Below the pieces are notes generated by a model, which made no database searches, was not told the DNA's origin, and saw only the letters and a program-made list of their open reading frames with translations. From Strigamia acuminata (Eukaryota; Arthropoda; Chilopoda; Geophilomorpha; Linotaeniidae): DNA of 64,000 nt. The stretch's first letter is position 1. The number at the start of each line of letters is the position of its first letter. Location of the stretch: NCBI GenBank assembly GCA_949358305.1, contig OX442314.1, positions 29,497,118 to 29,561,117 of the forward strand, written 5' to 3'. Below are positions 10,758 to 22,200 of the stretch, piece after piece. The translations under genes were made by a program, and so were the position numbers.

Positions 10758-11442
10758 CGAAGAGATTCCTGCGGACAGACAGCGCTTGTTTTTGACGGAC
10801 GGGCGAACACTGAAGAACGAATCCAAAATCGCCGATTGCAACATTGGTCAGAATGTTGTCAAAGTTGCTCTGACGATATTAAAAGAAGATATGATAAATA
10901 TCGTCGTGAAGACGTTGACTTCGAGGTATATAAACATCTTGATTGGGAAATACGAAACGGTGGAAGACTTGAAGCTTAAAATTCAAGACAAGGAAGGAAT
11001 TCCGCCCGATCAGCAGCGATTTATTTTTGGTGGTCAACAATTGGAGGATAATTTTACGTTGTCGCATTATTTTATTGGAGAAAAAGCGTCGTTGCATTTG
11101 GTTTTGAGATTGAGTGGCGGGGATAGTACGGCAGTGATCATTCAAATTCGTACGTCGATTGGCGAAGTGTTTTCAATTGGGTTTTGTCCTCTGAGTACGA
11201 CGATAGGGAAGGTTAAACGCATTGTGGAAGAGACGAGAGGGTTTTTGGTCAGAGATCAAAAGCTTTATTTGAATAATGAAGAACTGAGCGATGAAAATAG
11301 AGAATTACGAGATTATGGTGTCAGCGGAGCGGAGGATATCTGGATTGCAAAAACTTACGTATTCGATTTAATATTGATCTCTAAAGCTCCGAGCTCCAAG
11401 TCTTCGCACGAAGATGAATCTTTGAATCTATTTTATGAATAA
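10758..11442 (+). pseudogene. Gene A': 5'-truncated copy of gene A
   Basis: From cgaagagattcctgcgg onward the sequence matches gene A (from about 7165) to its stop and beyond, but exons 1, 2 and the first ubiquitin-like domain are gone. A 232-codon frame starting at an accidental ATG (10744) remains open with no lesion. It covers half of domain 2, then domain 3 (LRLSGG kept) and domain 4. It has lost the amyloid-like motif and the native promoter, so it is probably a dead copy, although a fusion transcript is possible. Confidence 0.8.
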
Positions 11443-11677
11443 TTTTTAGTTTTTTTCTTTTTTTAAAATTTTTTTTAACACGGAAAATGTGATTATTGTG
11501 TGAATAAAAGTTGTGTACGTTAATAATTAAATTCGCACATAGCCTCAAATTCACAGAATGTACGGATAGGGAAATTAAATTAATCCTGGTTTAAAATGAG
11601 AAAAAAATGGCGACGGGAATTTCCAATGTCAATGAATGCAACATGCTATTGGTGGATTGCTGTTGTTACCTTGCAGG

Positions 11678-11848
11678 AAAGTGTACAGGGCTGGACTGGG
11701 AACAAATTTATTACCGGGAAATCTGGGTGTCCGGGCCACAATTAATGAAGTCGGGACGGGCTACAGCGGGCCGCGACAGGCCACAGCGGCCACGGGCCAC
11801 CGGGAATCTCCCGGTAGCCCGCCGGGCCAGTCCAGCACTGAAAGTGTA
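11678..11848. mobile_element. hAT-type MITE with perfect 8-bp target duplication
   Basis: Element 11686-11840 (155 bp) starts CAGGGCTGGACTGG and ends CCAGTCCAGCACTG (inverted CAGTGCTGGACTGG). It is flanked on both sides by aaagtgta. The gene A flank has the single, uninterrupted aaagtgta at 8083-8090. A second copy lies at 63415-63577. Non-autonomous; no coding. Confidence 0.92.
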
Positions 11849-11938
11849 TTCGTCCAACAAACGGCATTTTCTATTCTATTTTAAGGGTATGAAAGGAAGT
11901 ATAACCCTAAATCACCTTCGAAAAGTGGGAAATGGAAA

Positions 11939-13719
11939 AGTAATGACGGCTCGGTTTAAAACGTGGAGCTTGGAGCTCTAATGGAGTGCTCCAAATTCAG
12001 ATTTCGCCACCAGGCGGCGACATATTTTTACCAGGACTGTGCATGCGATAATTCAGTAAGATGGCCTAGTGAAGTTGGTTTTTTGATTGAATTTTTCTCA
12101 TTTCGAGGCAAGTAAATTAAATTATGTTATATTACATTTTATTTTTGGTGTCAATTACACGAAAGAAGCTTTTAACTGGGATTCTATTTCTTCCACTGTC
12201 TGAGTACCTAAACGGGGAAAGAAGCAATTTCAGAATTTGCGCTAACGTGGATTCATAGTTGAACAGTTCATGACTAACAATGTCATGACTAACAATGACA
12301 AAACTTTAGGCCTATACAGATGAAAAAAAAGTGTTTAATTATAGAAAAATAATTTGCATTTTTATTTTTAAATCTTAGATACATTTTTAAATCACAGATG
12401 CTTTTAAATCACGTATTTTTAAATCTTAGATACATTTTTAAATCACAGATGCTTTTAAATCACATATTTTTAAATCAAATTTTTAAATCACAAACATTTT
12501 AAGAAATATATCTTAACAACAGACAATCTTAAGAAATTTTTTAAAACAAACACTCTTCAAAAATAGGGAGTGCTGACCAAGAGCAGACTCACATTACAAC
12601 AGGGCAATAAAAGGGGAAAGTTACATAGGGTAACGAATACTGTATAGCATTATTCCGCATTATTGAAATATTCAATTAATCAAAAAAGCGATAGAAATAA
12701 AAAACGATAGAATTAAAATAAATCAAATTTAATATAATTTTATTTAAATGAATTTTATTTTATCTACCTCAATCTCTATCGACACGGAAAAATTCACACT
12801 GATTTCTAATGGTTGGCACAAATTCAGGAATTATTGAGCAAGGTGGTGTAATTTATCAGAATATCTTTCTTGATGATTAACACTAGAACGGCCAGACCGG
12901 TCATTTTGACCGGTATAGCTGTTTAAAACAGCTGCAGCAATAAACCCAATGGGTTTATCATCGAAATCATCGAAAGTTGCATTTTTCTTAAGAAATAATG
13001 GAAAAAAAATGGATTGACCTAGAACGGCCAAAATGAACGGTTGAAATCACCTGAACAATACGTGTACCAAACTGCACTAAACGTGCACCAAACGTGCACA
13101 ATATGTGCACAATGCGTGCAAACAACGTTTTGGCATCATCTGATTAAGTAACACGCGAAACATGCGAAGAAAATAGCAAAACAAAAATTGATGGTTTTTA
13201 TAAAATCTGATAAAATTAAAAACGGAAATTTAATTTCATCAGGTTTTATAATAACCATCAATTTTTGTTTTGGTATTTTCTTCGCATATTTCGCGTGTTA
13301 TTGAATCAATTTGATGTCAAAACGTTGTATGCACGTATTGTGCATGTTTTGTGAAAGTATTTTGCCCATTTGGTGCACGTACTGTTCACGTTATTGCAAC
13401 CGGTCATTTTAACCGGTTTCGGCCGTTCTAGGTAGGCCGATATTCCGGCCGTTCTAGTGTTAAAACAGAAAATAAAATAAAATAAAATATAGTTTAATTT
13501 AATTTAAATGAATTTTATCTACCTCAATCTCCATCACACGGGGAAAATGCAATTCACAGCTAATTTCATCATTTCGAATTGTTGAGCAAAATGGCGTCAC
13601 AAACATTTATCACATGCACGGTCCTGGTAAAAGTTTGTCGCTACCTGGTGGCGAAATCTGAATTTGGAGCGCTCCATTGGAGCGCGGAGCTCCACGTTTT
13701 CAACCGAGCCAGTAATGAC
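11939..13719. mobile_element. Mutator-like (MULE-type) non-autonomous element, 9-bp target duplication
   Basis: Element 11948-13710 (1,763 bp) has terminal inverted repeats of about 75 bp starting GGCTCGGTT. Both sides carry agtaatgac; the unfilled site in the gene A flank reads agtaattac. Nine-base duplications and long TIRs fit Mutator-like elements. Inside are tandem 'tttttaaatcacagatgctt' words (12360-12480), a direct repeat (about 12710-12850 and 13475-13600) and a nested piggyBac-like MITE. No transposase frame is seen. Confidence 0.85.
12877..13463. mobile_element. piggyBac-like MITE/foldback with TTAA target sites
   Basis: Element 12881-13459 is flanked by TTAA on both sides and has ends CACTAGAACGGCC / GGCCGTTCTAGTG. 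Its interior is a long imperfect palindrome (about 13020-13430) containing repeated 'cgtgcac' words. TTAA target sites and these ends fit piggyBac-type elements. It sits inside the Mutator-like element, so it inserted later. Confidence 0.85.
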
Positions 13720-13765
13720 AGGGTGTGGTTCGAACTCGAGGTAAATTACACTGCAAAAAATTAAG

Positions 13766-14400
13766 TTACTTTAGAATAAGGCCCGCTTCAGAATGGGCCC
13801 AAAATTTGGTTACTTACCAAAAAAGGCACGCTGATACCGAAAATAACACTCAAAGGTGTCGGAAATTAAGCTAGCTAGTTGAAAACGCTGAGTGAAAGCC
13901 CTCGTTTGCATCAGCCAAGCAGTGGTGCGCCGCCATTTCCCCTCGAAGCGGCAGCGCCGTTAAAATTTAAACAATGTGAACGAGAGCACAACCACCAAAA
14001 CTAAATTTGTTCGCACTTTCCCGCGTGTTTCAAAGTAGGGAGACTTACCTTGAGTGGCTGTGGGAGGCTGTATTTGGTAAGTACCGCGTGATTTTTTTTC
14101 TAACAAGGGGTGGGTTAGCGCCCCCCCCCCCCTTGACCCCCCGCGAATCTCACCTTAACCGGTTTTTTTGATGCAGACAGCCAAACAACCTAACCTAACC
14201 TAACCTGACCTGACCCAACAGAGTAACAATGGCAGCCGCACAGCAGCTTGGCTAATGCAAACCAGAGCTTTCACTCAGCGTTTTCAACCAGAGAACTTAA
14301 ATTCCGACACTTTTGAGTGTCATTTTCGGAATCAGCATGGTTTGTTTGCTAGGTAGACAAATTTTCGGCCCATTCTGAAGCGGGCCCTATTCTAAAGTAA
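13766..14400. mobile_element. Long-TIR foldback element
   Basis: The arms are inverted copies of each other over about 170 bp, starting 'ttactttagaataaggcccg' and including 'gttgaaaacgctgagtgaaa'. The centre carries a poly-C tract (14120-14134) and CCTAA repeats. It lies just inside the left end of the CACTA-like element. The target duplication is unclear. Confidence 0.75.
14187..14207. repeat. Short interstitial telomere-type repeat (CCTAA)n
   Basis: Three to four perfect CCTAA units, then CCTGA variants, inside the foldback element. TTAGG is the telomere unit of most arthropods; here it is too short to be an old telomere. Confidence 0.5.
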
Positions 14401-15134
14401 GCCCCAAAAAATTTTGGATTTCCAAAAAAAAAGTCATTGGAAAGTTAATGGTTAAATTGGATAAATTCCAGTTTTGAAATATAATGGAAAGGAAATGTGA
14501 AATATTTTATGGAAAGTTGAATTTCTATAAATTTACAACACTGAAAGATCATGTTGTAAGTTTTTGTTAAATGTATGGAAAGCTAATGTAAACTAGGTTT
14601 GGAAATTTAAATTTATGTAAATTTTCAACATTAAAAGATGACATTTTAGTTTTTGTTCAATGTGTGGAAAGCTAATGTAAACTAGGTATGGAAATTTAAA
14701 TTTCTATAAATTTTCAACACTGAAAGATGATGTTGCAACAAGGCTACTTGAATACTATAAGGGTGCGCCATCTGGCAAAAAAATAGCAATTTTGCGTGCA
14801 TCGATCTGCGCACAACGTGACTGATGGGACCTTGATGTCACAGATTATAATCTGTATTGTTGTATCACCGGCCATGCATGGCGTCAAATTAAATTTAATT
14901 AAATTTAATTTACACGCATGAAATTACTCTCAATTTTATTTTATTTTATGTTAATATAAAATTCGAGTATTATATCTCCGTATTAAATATCCCTAGCAAT
15001 CTAATATCACATATACCAGAATATTTTAGTACTTTTACATACGTCACTAGTCCCGTTGACAACGTCATATTTTTCAACCAATGACGGCAAAGTAAGCAGA
15101 ATGCACCCCTCTGATGTTGCAAATTATTGTAATT

Positions 15135-16198
15135 TGTGGTGACCTCAAATATTCCTATTTGAGTGCGCACCATATTTCCAAATTGTCTTATAAACATATT
15201 CAACAAGCTTATATGTTTTGTTTCAATGTAAATTGAAATAAAACATACATTAATAAAATATAAAACAAGACACAATATTACCCAAATAATATTGTGTTTT
15301 GCAGCAAGTTTTGGCCCAGCAACAGCGTCAACCAATCGCGCTGCAGCGTGCATTGCTTTGATGATGCTGCTAGGCGTGTGCCTGGGCGGAGCATCCCTTC
15401 CCCTCGCGCGTGCCCGGCTCGATTGTTGCACACGACCCGAAGGCGGCCGTGTGTGATCTTCATGCAACTCGTCATCTGCGCAGCTTTTCTGAGCAGATTT
15501 AGAAGTGAGCCAAACGGTTTTGGCCCACTCTTCCCGCATTCTTGATTCTGCTTCCAAACCATTCACATCTGTGTCAAACTTATGCCAACCATTGCTAAGT
15601 GTGATCTGTGATATCTGGAAGAGTTGAGATTCATTGCTGGTCCGTGCCAACTGTACGGAATAGCGCCTTTCTGCTTGAATTACTACGCGTAATTTAAGCC
15701 ATTTCTGTGTGGAATTGACATAGAGCTTGCTCTGTCAATTTGAAGGCTTTGTGTTGAGTTTAACTCCACAAAGCGAACTGTGTTAAGACGGATTGTTACG
15801 TCGAGCTTGCTCCGTAATAATCACTTTCACTGTGTGTGAGAAGTATTCTCGTGTCGAGCGTGCTCCACGAGGATTTTAGAATATTTAGCAACGTATTTTA
15901 GCGTCGAGTTTACTCCGCTAAAATCCCGCGCTCACACGACGCCGTCGACGCCATCTTGGAGCCAACGGTCAACTGTGAGTGTACATTTGAAGAAGAAGCC
16001 AGATCGACCCCAAACATTTTAAATAATACCTCCTTTGTATTTTGAACGATTAAAACTATCTAATTTTTCCTTTACTCTGTGTAAAATCATTCCCCTAGAC
16101 AAACATTTGGCCACAGAGTAGAAGTCCTGTACGGCATCTCTACGACGATTGCTTATTGAATTTACATAATTTAATAAGTAAAAACCCGGATCGCCGCA
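15135..16198 (+). repeat. 5' LTR of the gypsy element
   Basis: It starts TGTGGTGACCTC and ends GGATCGCCGCA. AATAAA occurs at 15237 and 15252, followed by a 10-bp hairpin (15271-15296, CACAATATTA stem). Five structured hairpins lie at 15713-15924. A possible splice donor CT|GTGAGT lies near 15975. Confidence 0.95.
15713..15924 (+). promoter_or_regulatory. Array of five TAR-like RNA hairpins in the 5' LTR
   Basis: Hairpins at 15713-15740, 15747-15773, 15793-15820, 15848-15871 and 15895-15924. Each has a basal stem of 6-9 bp with its own sequence, a 2-nt bulge on the 5' side only (AT, TT, TC, TC, TC), and an upper stem GAG/CTC closing a 4-5-nt loop (CTTG, TTTAA, CTTG, CGTG, TTTA). Different stem sequences with one preserved geometry argue for selected RNA structure. 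If polyadenylation uses the AATAAA near 15240, these lie in U5 and so only in the 5' leader. Confidence 0.8.
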
Positions 16199-16200
16199 CT

Positions 16201-16218
16201 TGGGGGCCCGTCCGGGAT
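16201..16218 (+). promoter_or_regulatory. Primer binding site, tRNA-Pro type
   Basis: TGGGGGCCCGTCCGGGAT, two bases after the 5' LTR, is one base from the tRNA-Pro 3'-end complement used by murine-leukaemia-type elements. It would prime minus-strand DNA. Confidence 0.9.
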
Positions 16219-16290
16219 AGTTTTGATTGTTAAAATTCGATTTTTGCAAAAAAATCCATTATTTCCATTGTTCTTTTTCAATTTGACAAA

Positions 16291-19185
16291 ATGGCGACGC
16301 CAATGCAAATTGTAAAACGACAGCGAGGTCGACCAAGCACTCAGAAACGAGCAGCGACGGTTTTGCCGGCTCTCGAGCCTGAAATGCTTATGGAGAAAAT
16401 TATTTCCGAGGAAATAACACCAGTTCCAGATCCGAAACAACTTAAGGATGCTGAAAATGAAGTTGCTAGAGCATTAAGCGCTTCAAGTGCGAGTTCTAAC
16501 GACCAAGAACTCCCGCCACTTCCACTGGAGGAAGTGGAAAATACGTTACGTGAAATGGAAAGTGAATCGTCTCACGAATCACCTCCTCGCATGACCATGT
16601 TGGATGCTTTGAGAAATCAAGCACGCCAGGATGGCGCCCAAATAACGGACGACATGACGGTGGAAGAGATTCATCGCGCCATGATACGACTTCACACTGA
16701 CCGAGCCGTTTCAAATTTAAAATTTGAAATGGAACGGAAAGAAGCAGAGCTTCAACAACAAAAAGCTGAGGTTGAGCTTCAACACATGGAACTCAATCGA
16801 CAAAATGAGGAATTTCTAGCCCAAAAAGCTAGAGAATACCGATTAAAAGGTGAAGTGGAAGATCTTTCTAAAATGAACGCTAGAAATGAACTTTCAATTC
16901 GCTCACACCAAGAGGCGCGAAGACAGCTCGAGCTTACCAAAAGTAAGCTGGAGCAGAAAAATAAAGAATTGATTGATTTGGCAGACCACTACCAACGCAA
17001 TCATAATCAATTAGTGAGATATGCTGCTGAATTAGACACACGTGCTAAAACACAGCGTACTCGCGAGAGCAAAATAGCTAAGCGTGAAGATGAGATTTTC
17101 CACTCGCTGGATCAACCCAGTACGAGCGGACAAGTCAAGTCTAGCGACCCTGCTAAGCGATTACAACCAGAAGAATCGCAAAATCAAATAAATGAGAATG
17201 AAATTCTCCGAGCTGATTTGTTGCGCGCTCAAGAAGAGCTTGCAGAAATGAAAGATCGTTTGCAAGCAAGGAATTATACTGACCAATTGGTGCAACCAGA
17301 AATGGCTGCGCCAACTGTTCCTATTTTGACTCCCGAAACAATAACAATTTCTGTTGTTTCAGAGTTAAGTAGCCAATCTGGATTATCGAGTGATGACGAC
17401 CAACGTTCGCGTCGTCGCCATCGCTCAAAAAGAAAACGTCCTTCAGATTCTGAGGAACGGAGAGCTGATCGCAATCCACTTCCTGGTAATCGAAATCCTA
17501 TTTTTCACAACAGTGACCGACTGTTGGGGATGGTAGACGATCGAAATAGACGGCATGAAACTGGTATTCATGTTACTCGAACGATACCACTGGCTCAACA
17601 GCAAGACTCGTCAAAAAGAAGTCGACGAGACACGAATCCAGCACGCGAACCACCCGACGGACATGAAAGCCCGCCAGGTGGGGGTCAGTATAGAAGAAAT
17701 CCACCAGATGGAGGAAATCCAGATGGACACGGAGATGGACCACCTGGAGGTGGACGTCGACCGCCAGACGATGACGGCGACCCACCCGACCCACCTGAAA
17801 CACCACATTTTAACACGCCTTCAAATTCACAATCTGATTCAAGGTCGGATTCTGATGTGAATGCGCAACAAGAACGCGATAATCGACATCGATCTCATCG
17901 ACGTCGACATCGAGGCCATTCTTCTCGGCGTAATACACATTATTACACCGCTGAAGAAATTGATCGATTATTAGCTGATCGTCGATCTTCCGATCGATCT
18001 GACGCTACTGCCGATAATGCTGACATCGCATTACGACAGAAAATTGCCCAATATACTGCAATCAACTGGACACACGATCTAGTTGACGAAAGGACTATTA
18101 GATGGGATCACATCAAACCCGCTTTATTCGATGGAGAATGGGAAGCTGGATCCACTCTTTTAGATGAAGTTTTACGAATTTCAAGGTTGAATGGCATTGC
18201 ATGTCACACTGCTTTGAAAAGAGTAGTACCAAAAGCTCTTATAGACCGAGCTGAGAAATGGTTTTATTCTAAACAATTTCAAAATTGGAACCACTTTGTA
18301 GAAGAATTCATGACTGAGTATGGAGAGTCAAGTGAAGACTTATTACAAATGTGGGATAATCTTTCTCAAAATAAAGGCGAAAGTCTTCGCTCTTATTTAA
18401 GAAGGACTGAGGATTTATTGGTCACTCTCCCTTATACGATGGGAGATGCAGCCATTGATCGTCAATTCCGACGTGGATTGACAGATTATTCAAAAAATGT
18501 TCTACTTTCAGTACGAGCACCTTATCCGGGTGGTTTCGCTGAATTAGCCAAATTTATGCGAGCCAATCAAATAAGGATTGACGAAAATTATAAAGCTTAT
18601 CTACCAGCTGATGAAAAAGTTGCGTATGCTAAGCGACAGCAACGGAGAAAGGAATTAGCTAAAGATACACGTTTTGCTAATACCCCTCTTTTGCAACCCC
18701 CAAAACGAGGAGATTTTTTGGCAGAGACTGCTAAGGAATCTAAAAAGGGATCGGATGGGAAAAATCCACATCCAACCCCTAAAGCTCACTTAGCCGAAGT
18801 GACAGAAATGGAAACTGTTTCTGAACCAGAGAAATCTGACTCGGAACCAGAAAGCGAGGCTGCAGCTGCTTTATTAGCCCGTAATAACGCAGTAGCTCGA
18901 AAATTTGGACCAAAGATGGCACCTAAAAACGTTACTTTTGGTTCACCAAAGACAGACGCGCTCAGTAGATCGAAGTCGCCGACCCCTAAAAAGGACGAAG
19001 CCAAACGTTCAAGTTCGCCTTCGCCAAAAGTCGCGAAATCGCCTGCTACTGACCCGTGTAATATTTGTAAAAAATTGGGACATTGGGCTAAAGAATGTCC
19101 TGACAGAAAATCGAGCAAAGACAAGATTATAGAAGAGTTCGAGAAATCGATGAAATCAATCGGCGAACTTCTAAAAAACTTGTAA
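16291..19185 (+). CDS. gag: Gypsy element Gag (964 aa)
   Basis: It starts at ATG 16291, 92 bp after the LTR. The N-terminal third is charged, with a long coiled-coil-like stretch at about residues 135-260. The middle is Ser/Arg/Pro-rich and low complexity (about 360-560), with arginine runs near 370-385. From about 592 to 790 is a retrotransposon gag (capsid) domain: tryptophan-rich with SLRSYLRR-type helices. A CCHC zinc knuckle CNICKKLGHWAKEC starts near 923. It packages element RNA in particles. At 964 aa it is long for gypsy Gag. The frame ends two codons after a -1 slippery heptamer. Confidence 0.92.
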   Translation: MATPMQIVKRQRGRPSTQKRAATVLPALEPEMLMEKIISEEITPVPDPKQLKDAENEVARALSASSASSNDQELPPLPLEEVENTLREMESESSHESPPRMTMLDALRNQARQDGAQITDDMTVEEIHRAMIRLHTDRAVSNLKFEMERKEAELQQQKAEVELQHMELNRQNEEFLAQKAREYRLKGEVEDLSKMNARNELSIRSHQEARRQLELTKSKLEQKNKELIDLADHYQRNHNQLVRYAAELDTRAKTQRTRESKIAKREDEIFHSLDQPSTSGQVKSSDPAKRLQPEESQNQINENEILRADLLRAQEELAEMKDRLQARNYTDQLVQPEMAAPTVPILTPETITISVVSELSSQSGLSSDDDQRSRRRHRSKRKRPSDSEERRADRNPLPGNRNPIFHNSDRLLGMVDDRNRRHETGIHVTRTIPLAQQQDSSKRSRRDTNPAREPPDGHESPPGGGQYRRNPPDGGNPDGHGDGPPGGGRRPPDDDGDPPDPPETPHFNTPSNSQSDSRSDSDVNAQQERDNRHRSHRRRHRGHSSRRNTHYYTAEEIDRLLADRRSSDRSDATADNADIALRQKIAQYTAINWTHDLVDERTIRWDHIKPALFDGEWEAGSTLLDEVLRISRLNGIACHTALKRVVPKALIDRAEKWFYSKQFQNWNHFVEEFMTEYGESSEDLLQMWDNLSQNKGESLRSYLRRTEDLLVTLPYTMGDAAIDRQFRRGLTDYSKNVLLSVRAPYPGGFAELAKFMRANQIRIDENYKAYLPADEKVAYAKRQQRRKELAKDTRFANTPLLQPPKRGDFLAETAKESKKGSDGKNPHPTPKAHLAEVTEMETVSEPEKSDSEPESEAAAALLARNNAVARKFGPKMAPKNVTFGSPKTDALSRSKSPTPKKDEAKRSSSPSPKVAKSPATDPCNICKKLGHWAKECPDRKSSKDKIIEEFEKSMKSIGELLKNL

Positions 19186-19214
19186 GCGCGCATCCAGACG
19201 GTCTAGTGGATGCG
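19173..19214 (+). promoter_or_regulatory. -1 programmed ribosomal frameshift signal between gag and pol
   Basis: In the gag frame the codons are CTA AAA AAC TTG TAA, giving the slippery heptamer A AAA AAC at 19173-19179. After a -1 slip the frame runs open into pol. A 9-nt spacer leads to a perfect 8-bp stem, CGCATCCA (19189-19196) with TGGATGCG (19207-19214), and a 10-nt loop. Heptamer, spacer and stem all match the classical signal. Confidence 0.88.
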
Positions 19215-22200
19215 ACGCCTACCGCCTCGGAAAATGAACTAACACCATCTCAAATTTTAGATGAATTTTTGAATACTCAGATTAAATTAGAATTAGAAAA
19301 TAATTTAATATTTCCAAAAATTGATGTTTCCAGTTTAAGGCTTGTGCTGCAAAATGAAAACATCACTGAAGAATTTTTTAAAGAAAAAGTTCAACAATTA
19401 AAAGTTGATTGGGAATCTAAAATGAAAGATGCTGTTACTTTACTAGATGGAAAAGCTAGGCCCACACCTGAAATCACTGAAGGATCAGATAAAATTGATT
19501 TACCTGGTCTTGATGAATGTATTGAAAAATTACTGGCTACAACATTAGTCACTAATGATTTATTGGACGAATTACCATTGGATCCGCCGATAAAAATTAA
19601 ACCACCGCGACGTTTTAAATGCAAGTACGCGGACATACCAAACAGCAATGATTTGCCGACGATTCGATTGCAGACGGCAAACGGTATGATAACAGGGATG
19701 TTAGACTCTGGAGCTAATCGAAGCTTCATGGCCTACTCCGTAGTAATTTCACTGAAACTGGAAGATGAAATTCGACCAATTGGACCGGATGTGAGAGTTA
19801 CGACTGCTTCAGAAGATGTAGTCCCTGAAGGAACTCTCCTACTTTCTTTTGCGTGGACACACGGGATGTTAAGTCATCCATTCATAATTTTAAGAAACAA
19901 ATATCCTATTATTTTATTAGGATGTGATTTCATGAATCGACTCAATATTCAACCAAATCCTAAGACCATGTCTTGGAATTTTGTCAAGTCTTTGAAAGAA
20001 GATTTACCTTTTGTTCCTCAAGCGATTCTTGATCGTTATCAAGAGTTCCTTGATCCACCTGAAGAAATAATGAATAGCGACTTTATTAAAGTAAATCACA
20101 TGAAAGCTGGTTCCGCCACTGCATGTCAAGCTAAAGTTGCCGATGAAGAAAATATAGTACAAAGACTTGTTAGCGACGCTAATTTGTCAATGGAAAATAA
20201 TTTAATGCTTGAAAGAGTATTAAAGAAACATGAAAAGATTTTATCACGCCGACCAGGTAGAACACACCTCGTTAGGCATGAAATTAAACTGGACACTAAA
20301 GTTCCTATTAGAGTTCCGTTTAAAAGCGTAAATCCACAGAAACGTGAAATTATCCGTCAAATCTGTCAAGATATGTTGGATAATGGGTACGTTGAACAAG
20401 CCACTGGAGACTATGGGATGCGAATAGTTCTAGTGATGCGTCCGGATTGTGATCCGAGACTATGCATTGATTTTAGACCACTCAATGCACATACATTATA
20501 CGACCCTCCTCAAATGCCCAGCATTGAGGAAATCTTGCGAGAACTCGGAAGGTTTGAATGGGTCACAACAATAGATTTGTCAAAAGGCTATTGGCAAATA
20601 GAGGTTCATCCGAATGACCGTGCTAAAACTGCGTTTTGGAGCCCTTTGGGTCGACTTCAATTTCGAGTCATGCCCTTTGGTCTCGTAAATGCGCCGTCAA
20701 CTTTTCAAAAGTTGATAGAAAAAATTTTGGGGGACGCCTATCGAAAATTCGCATGGGCATACCTCGATGATATAATTATTATATCAAAAAATTTTGAAGA
20801 ACACATGATTCATCTGGAAGAAATTCTGAGTAAACTTGAAAATGCAAATCTTCATGTTCATCCAGAAAAATCAAAATTTGGCAGAAAAGAATTAACTTTT
20901 CTTGGTTACAAGTTAAGTGTTCAAGGAGTTAGTGTCGACCCTAAAAAAGTCGCAGCTATTAAAGAAATGCCAGCTCCTTCGAATTTGAAAGAGTTGCAAA
21001 GATTTTTGGGAATGGTGAACTTTTTTCACCGATTACTTAAAAATCTTGCAGTAATGACAGAACCTCTACGTCCTTTACTCAAAAAGGATGTGGAATTTAT
21101 TTGGTCAGAAATTCATCAAGAAGCTTTTGATCAAATAAAAGATGCTTTGACAAATGCAGAAACAATGGCCATGCCTGATTTGACAGAACCATTTATTGTG
21201 CATACCGACGCCAGCAGAAAAGGACTTGGCGCCGCGCTTATGCAAATGAGGGAAATCGATGATCAAAATATAGAAGTGCCTTGTGTTTATGCCAGCAGAA
21301 GTTTACAACCTGCTGAGATAAATTACAGCGCCACAGAATTGGAGTGCCTAGCGGTAATCTGGGCATTACGTAAATTTCGACATTACTTGGAATTTACAAC
21401 ATTCATAGTAAGAACTGACCATCAAGCACTAAAATGGTTGATGCAGTTAGACGAACCTGCCGGAAGGTTAGCGCGTTGGCAAATGGAGCTAATGCGCTAC
21501 TCTTTCGAAATACAATATATTAAAGGTCCACTAAATGTTTTAGCGGATGCTTTATCCAGATCACCGATTGATAAACCGGAAAATCCTGAAGATGATGGAG
21601 ATAATGATGAATTATTATCTTACTGTCCATCACCACAACGAAATTGGAAAATGGGAAAATTTCATGAGCTTCCTGTCTCCACGCTGGAGGAAAAGGAAGA
21701 TCACGAATTCGTCAACTATTGGACTAAAATCTATGACCCCTCTGAGGAATCAGATGACGTCATAAGAGCGCAAATTTCAAGGAAATTCCAAGTTCCTTCG
21801 TCAAATGTTTTAATAAAAGCATTTGTCGCCAAAATTGTAGAGCGTCTTGATTGTGAACCCCCCACAAGGGAAGACATAATCAAGGCCCAAAAAGAAGATA
21901 AAGTTTGCCAATTAATGCGTAATTTTTTAAATTGTAATCAATTTCCGCCTGACGTCACAACGCGACTCCAGAGGAAACAATATAGAAAACACGCAACCAC
22001 CTTCTTAATTGAAGATGACTTATTAATGCAATTTCATCCCACAATGTCTGATGAATTGGGGGAGGATGGGAGAGCACTCAAAGTTTTTGTACCTCAGACA
22101 TTGAAGTATAAAATTATTTGGCTAATGCATGGCCACCCACTTTCTGGCCACCCAGGAATTGCAAGGACTCTTTATCGAGCACGCCGAATTTATACCTGGA

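Noticed and set aside
14187-14207. Former telomere or fusion point
   Set aside because: Only three to four units, inside a foldback transposon.
14970-15650. 226-codon minus frame in the gypsy 5' LTR (and its partner in the 3' LTR)
   Set aside because: Lies antisense inside LTR sequence, duplicated only because the LTR is; no motif.
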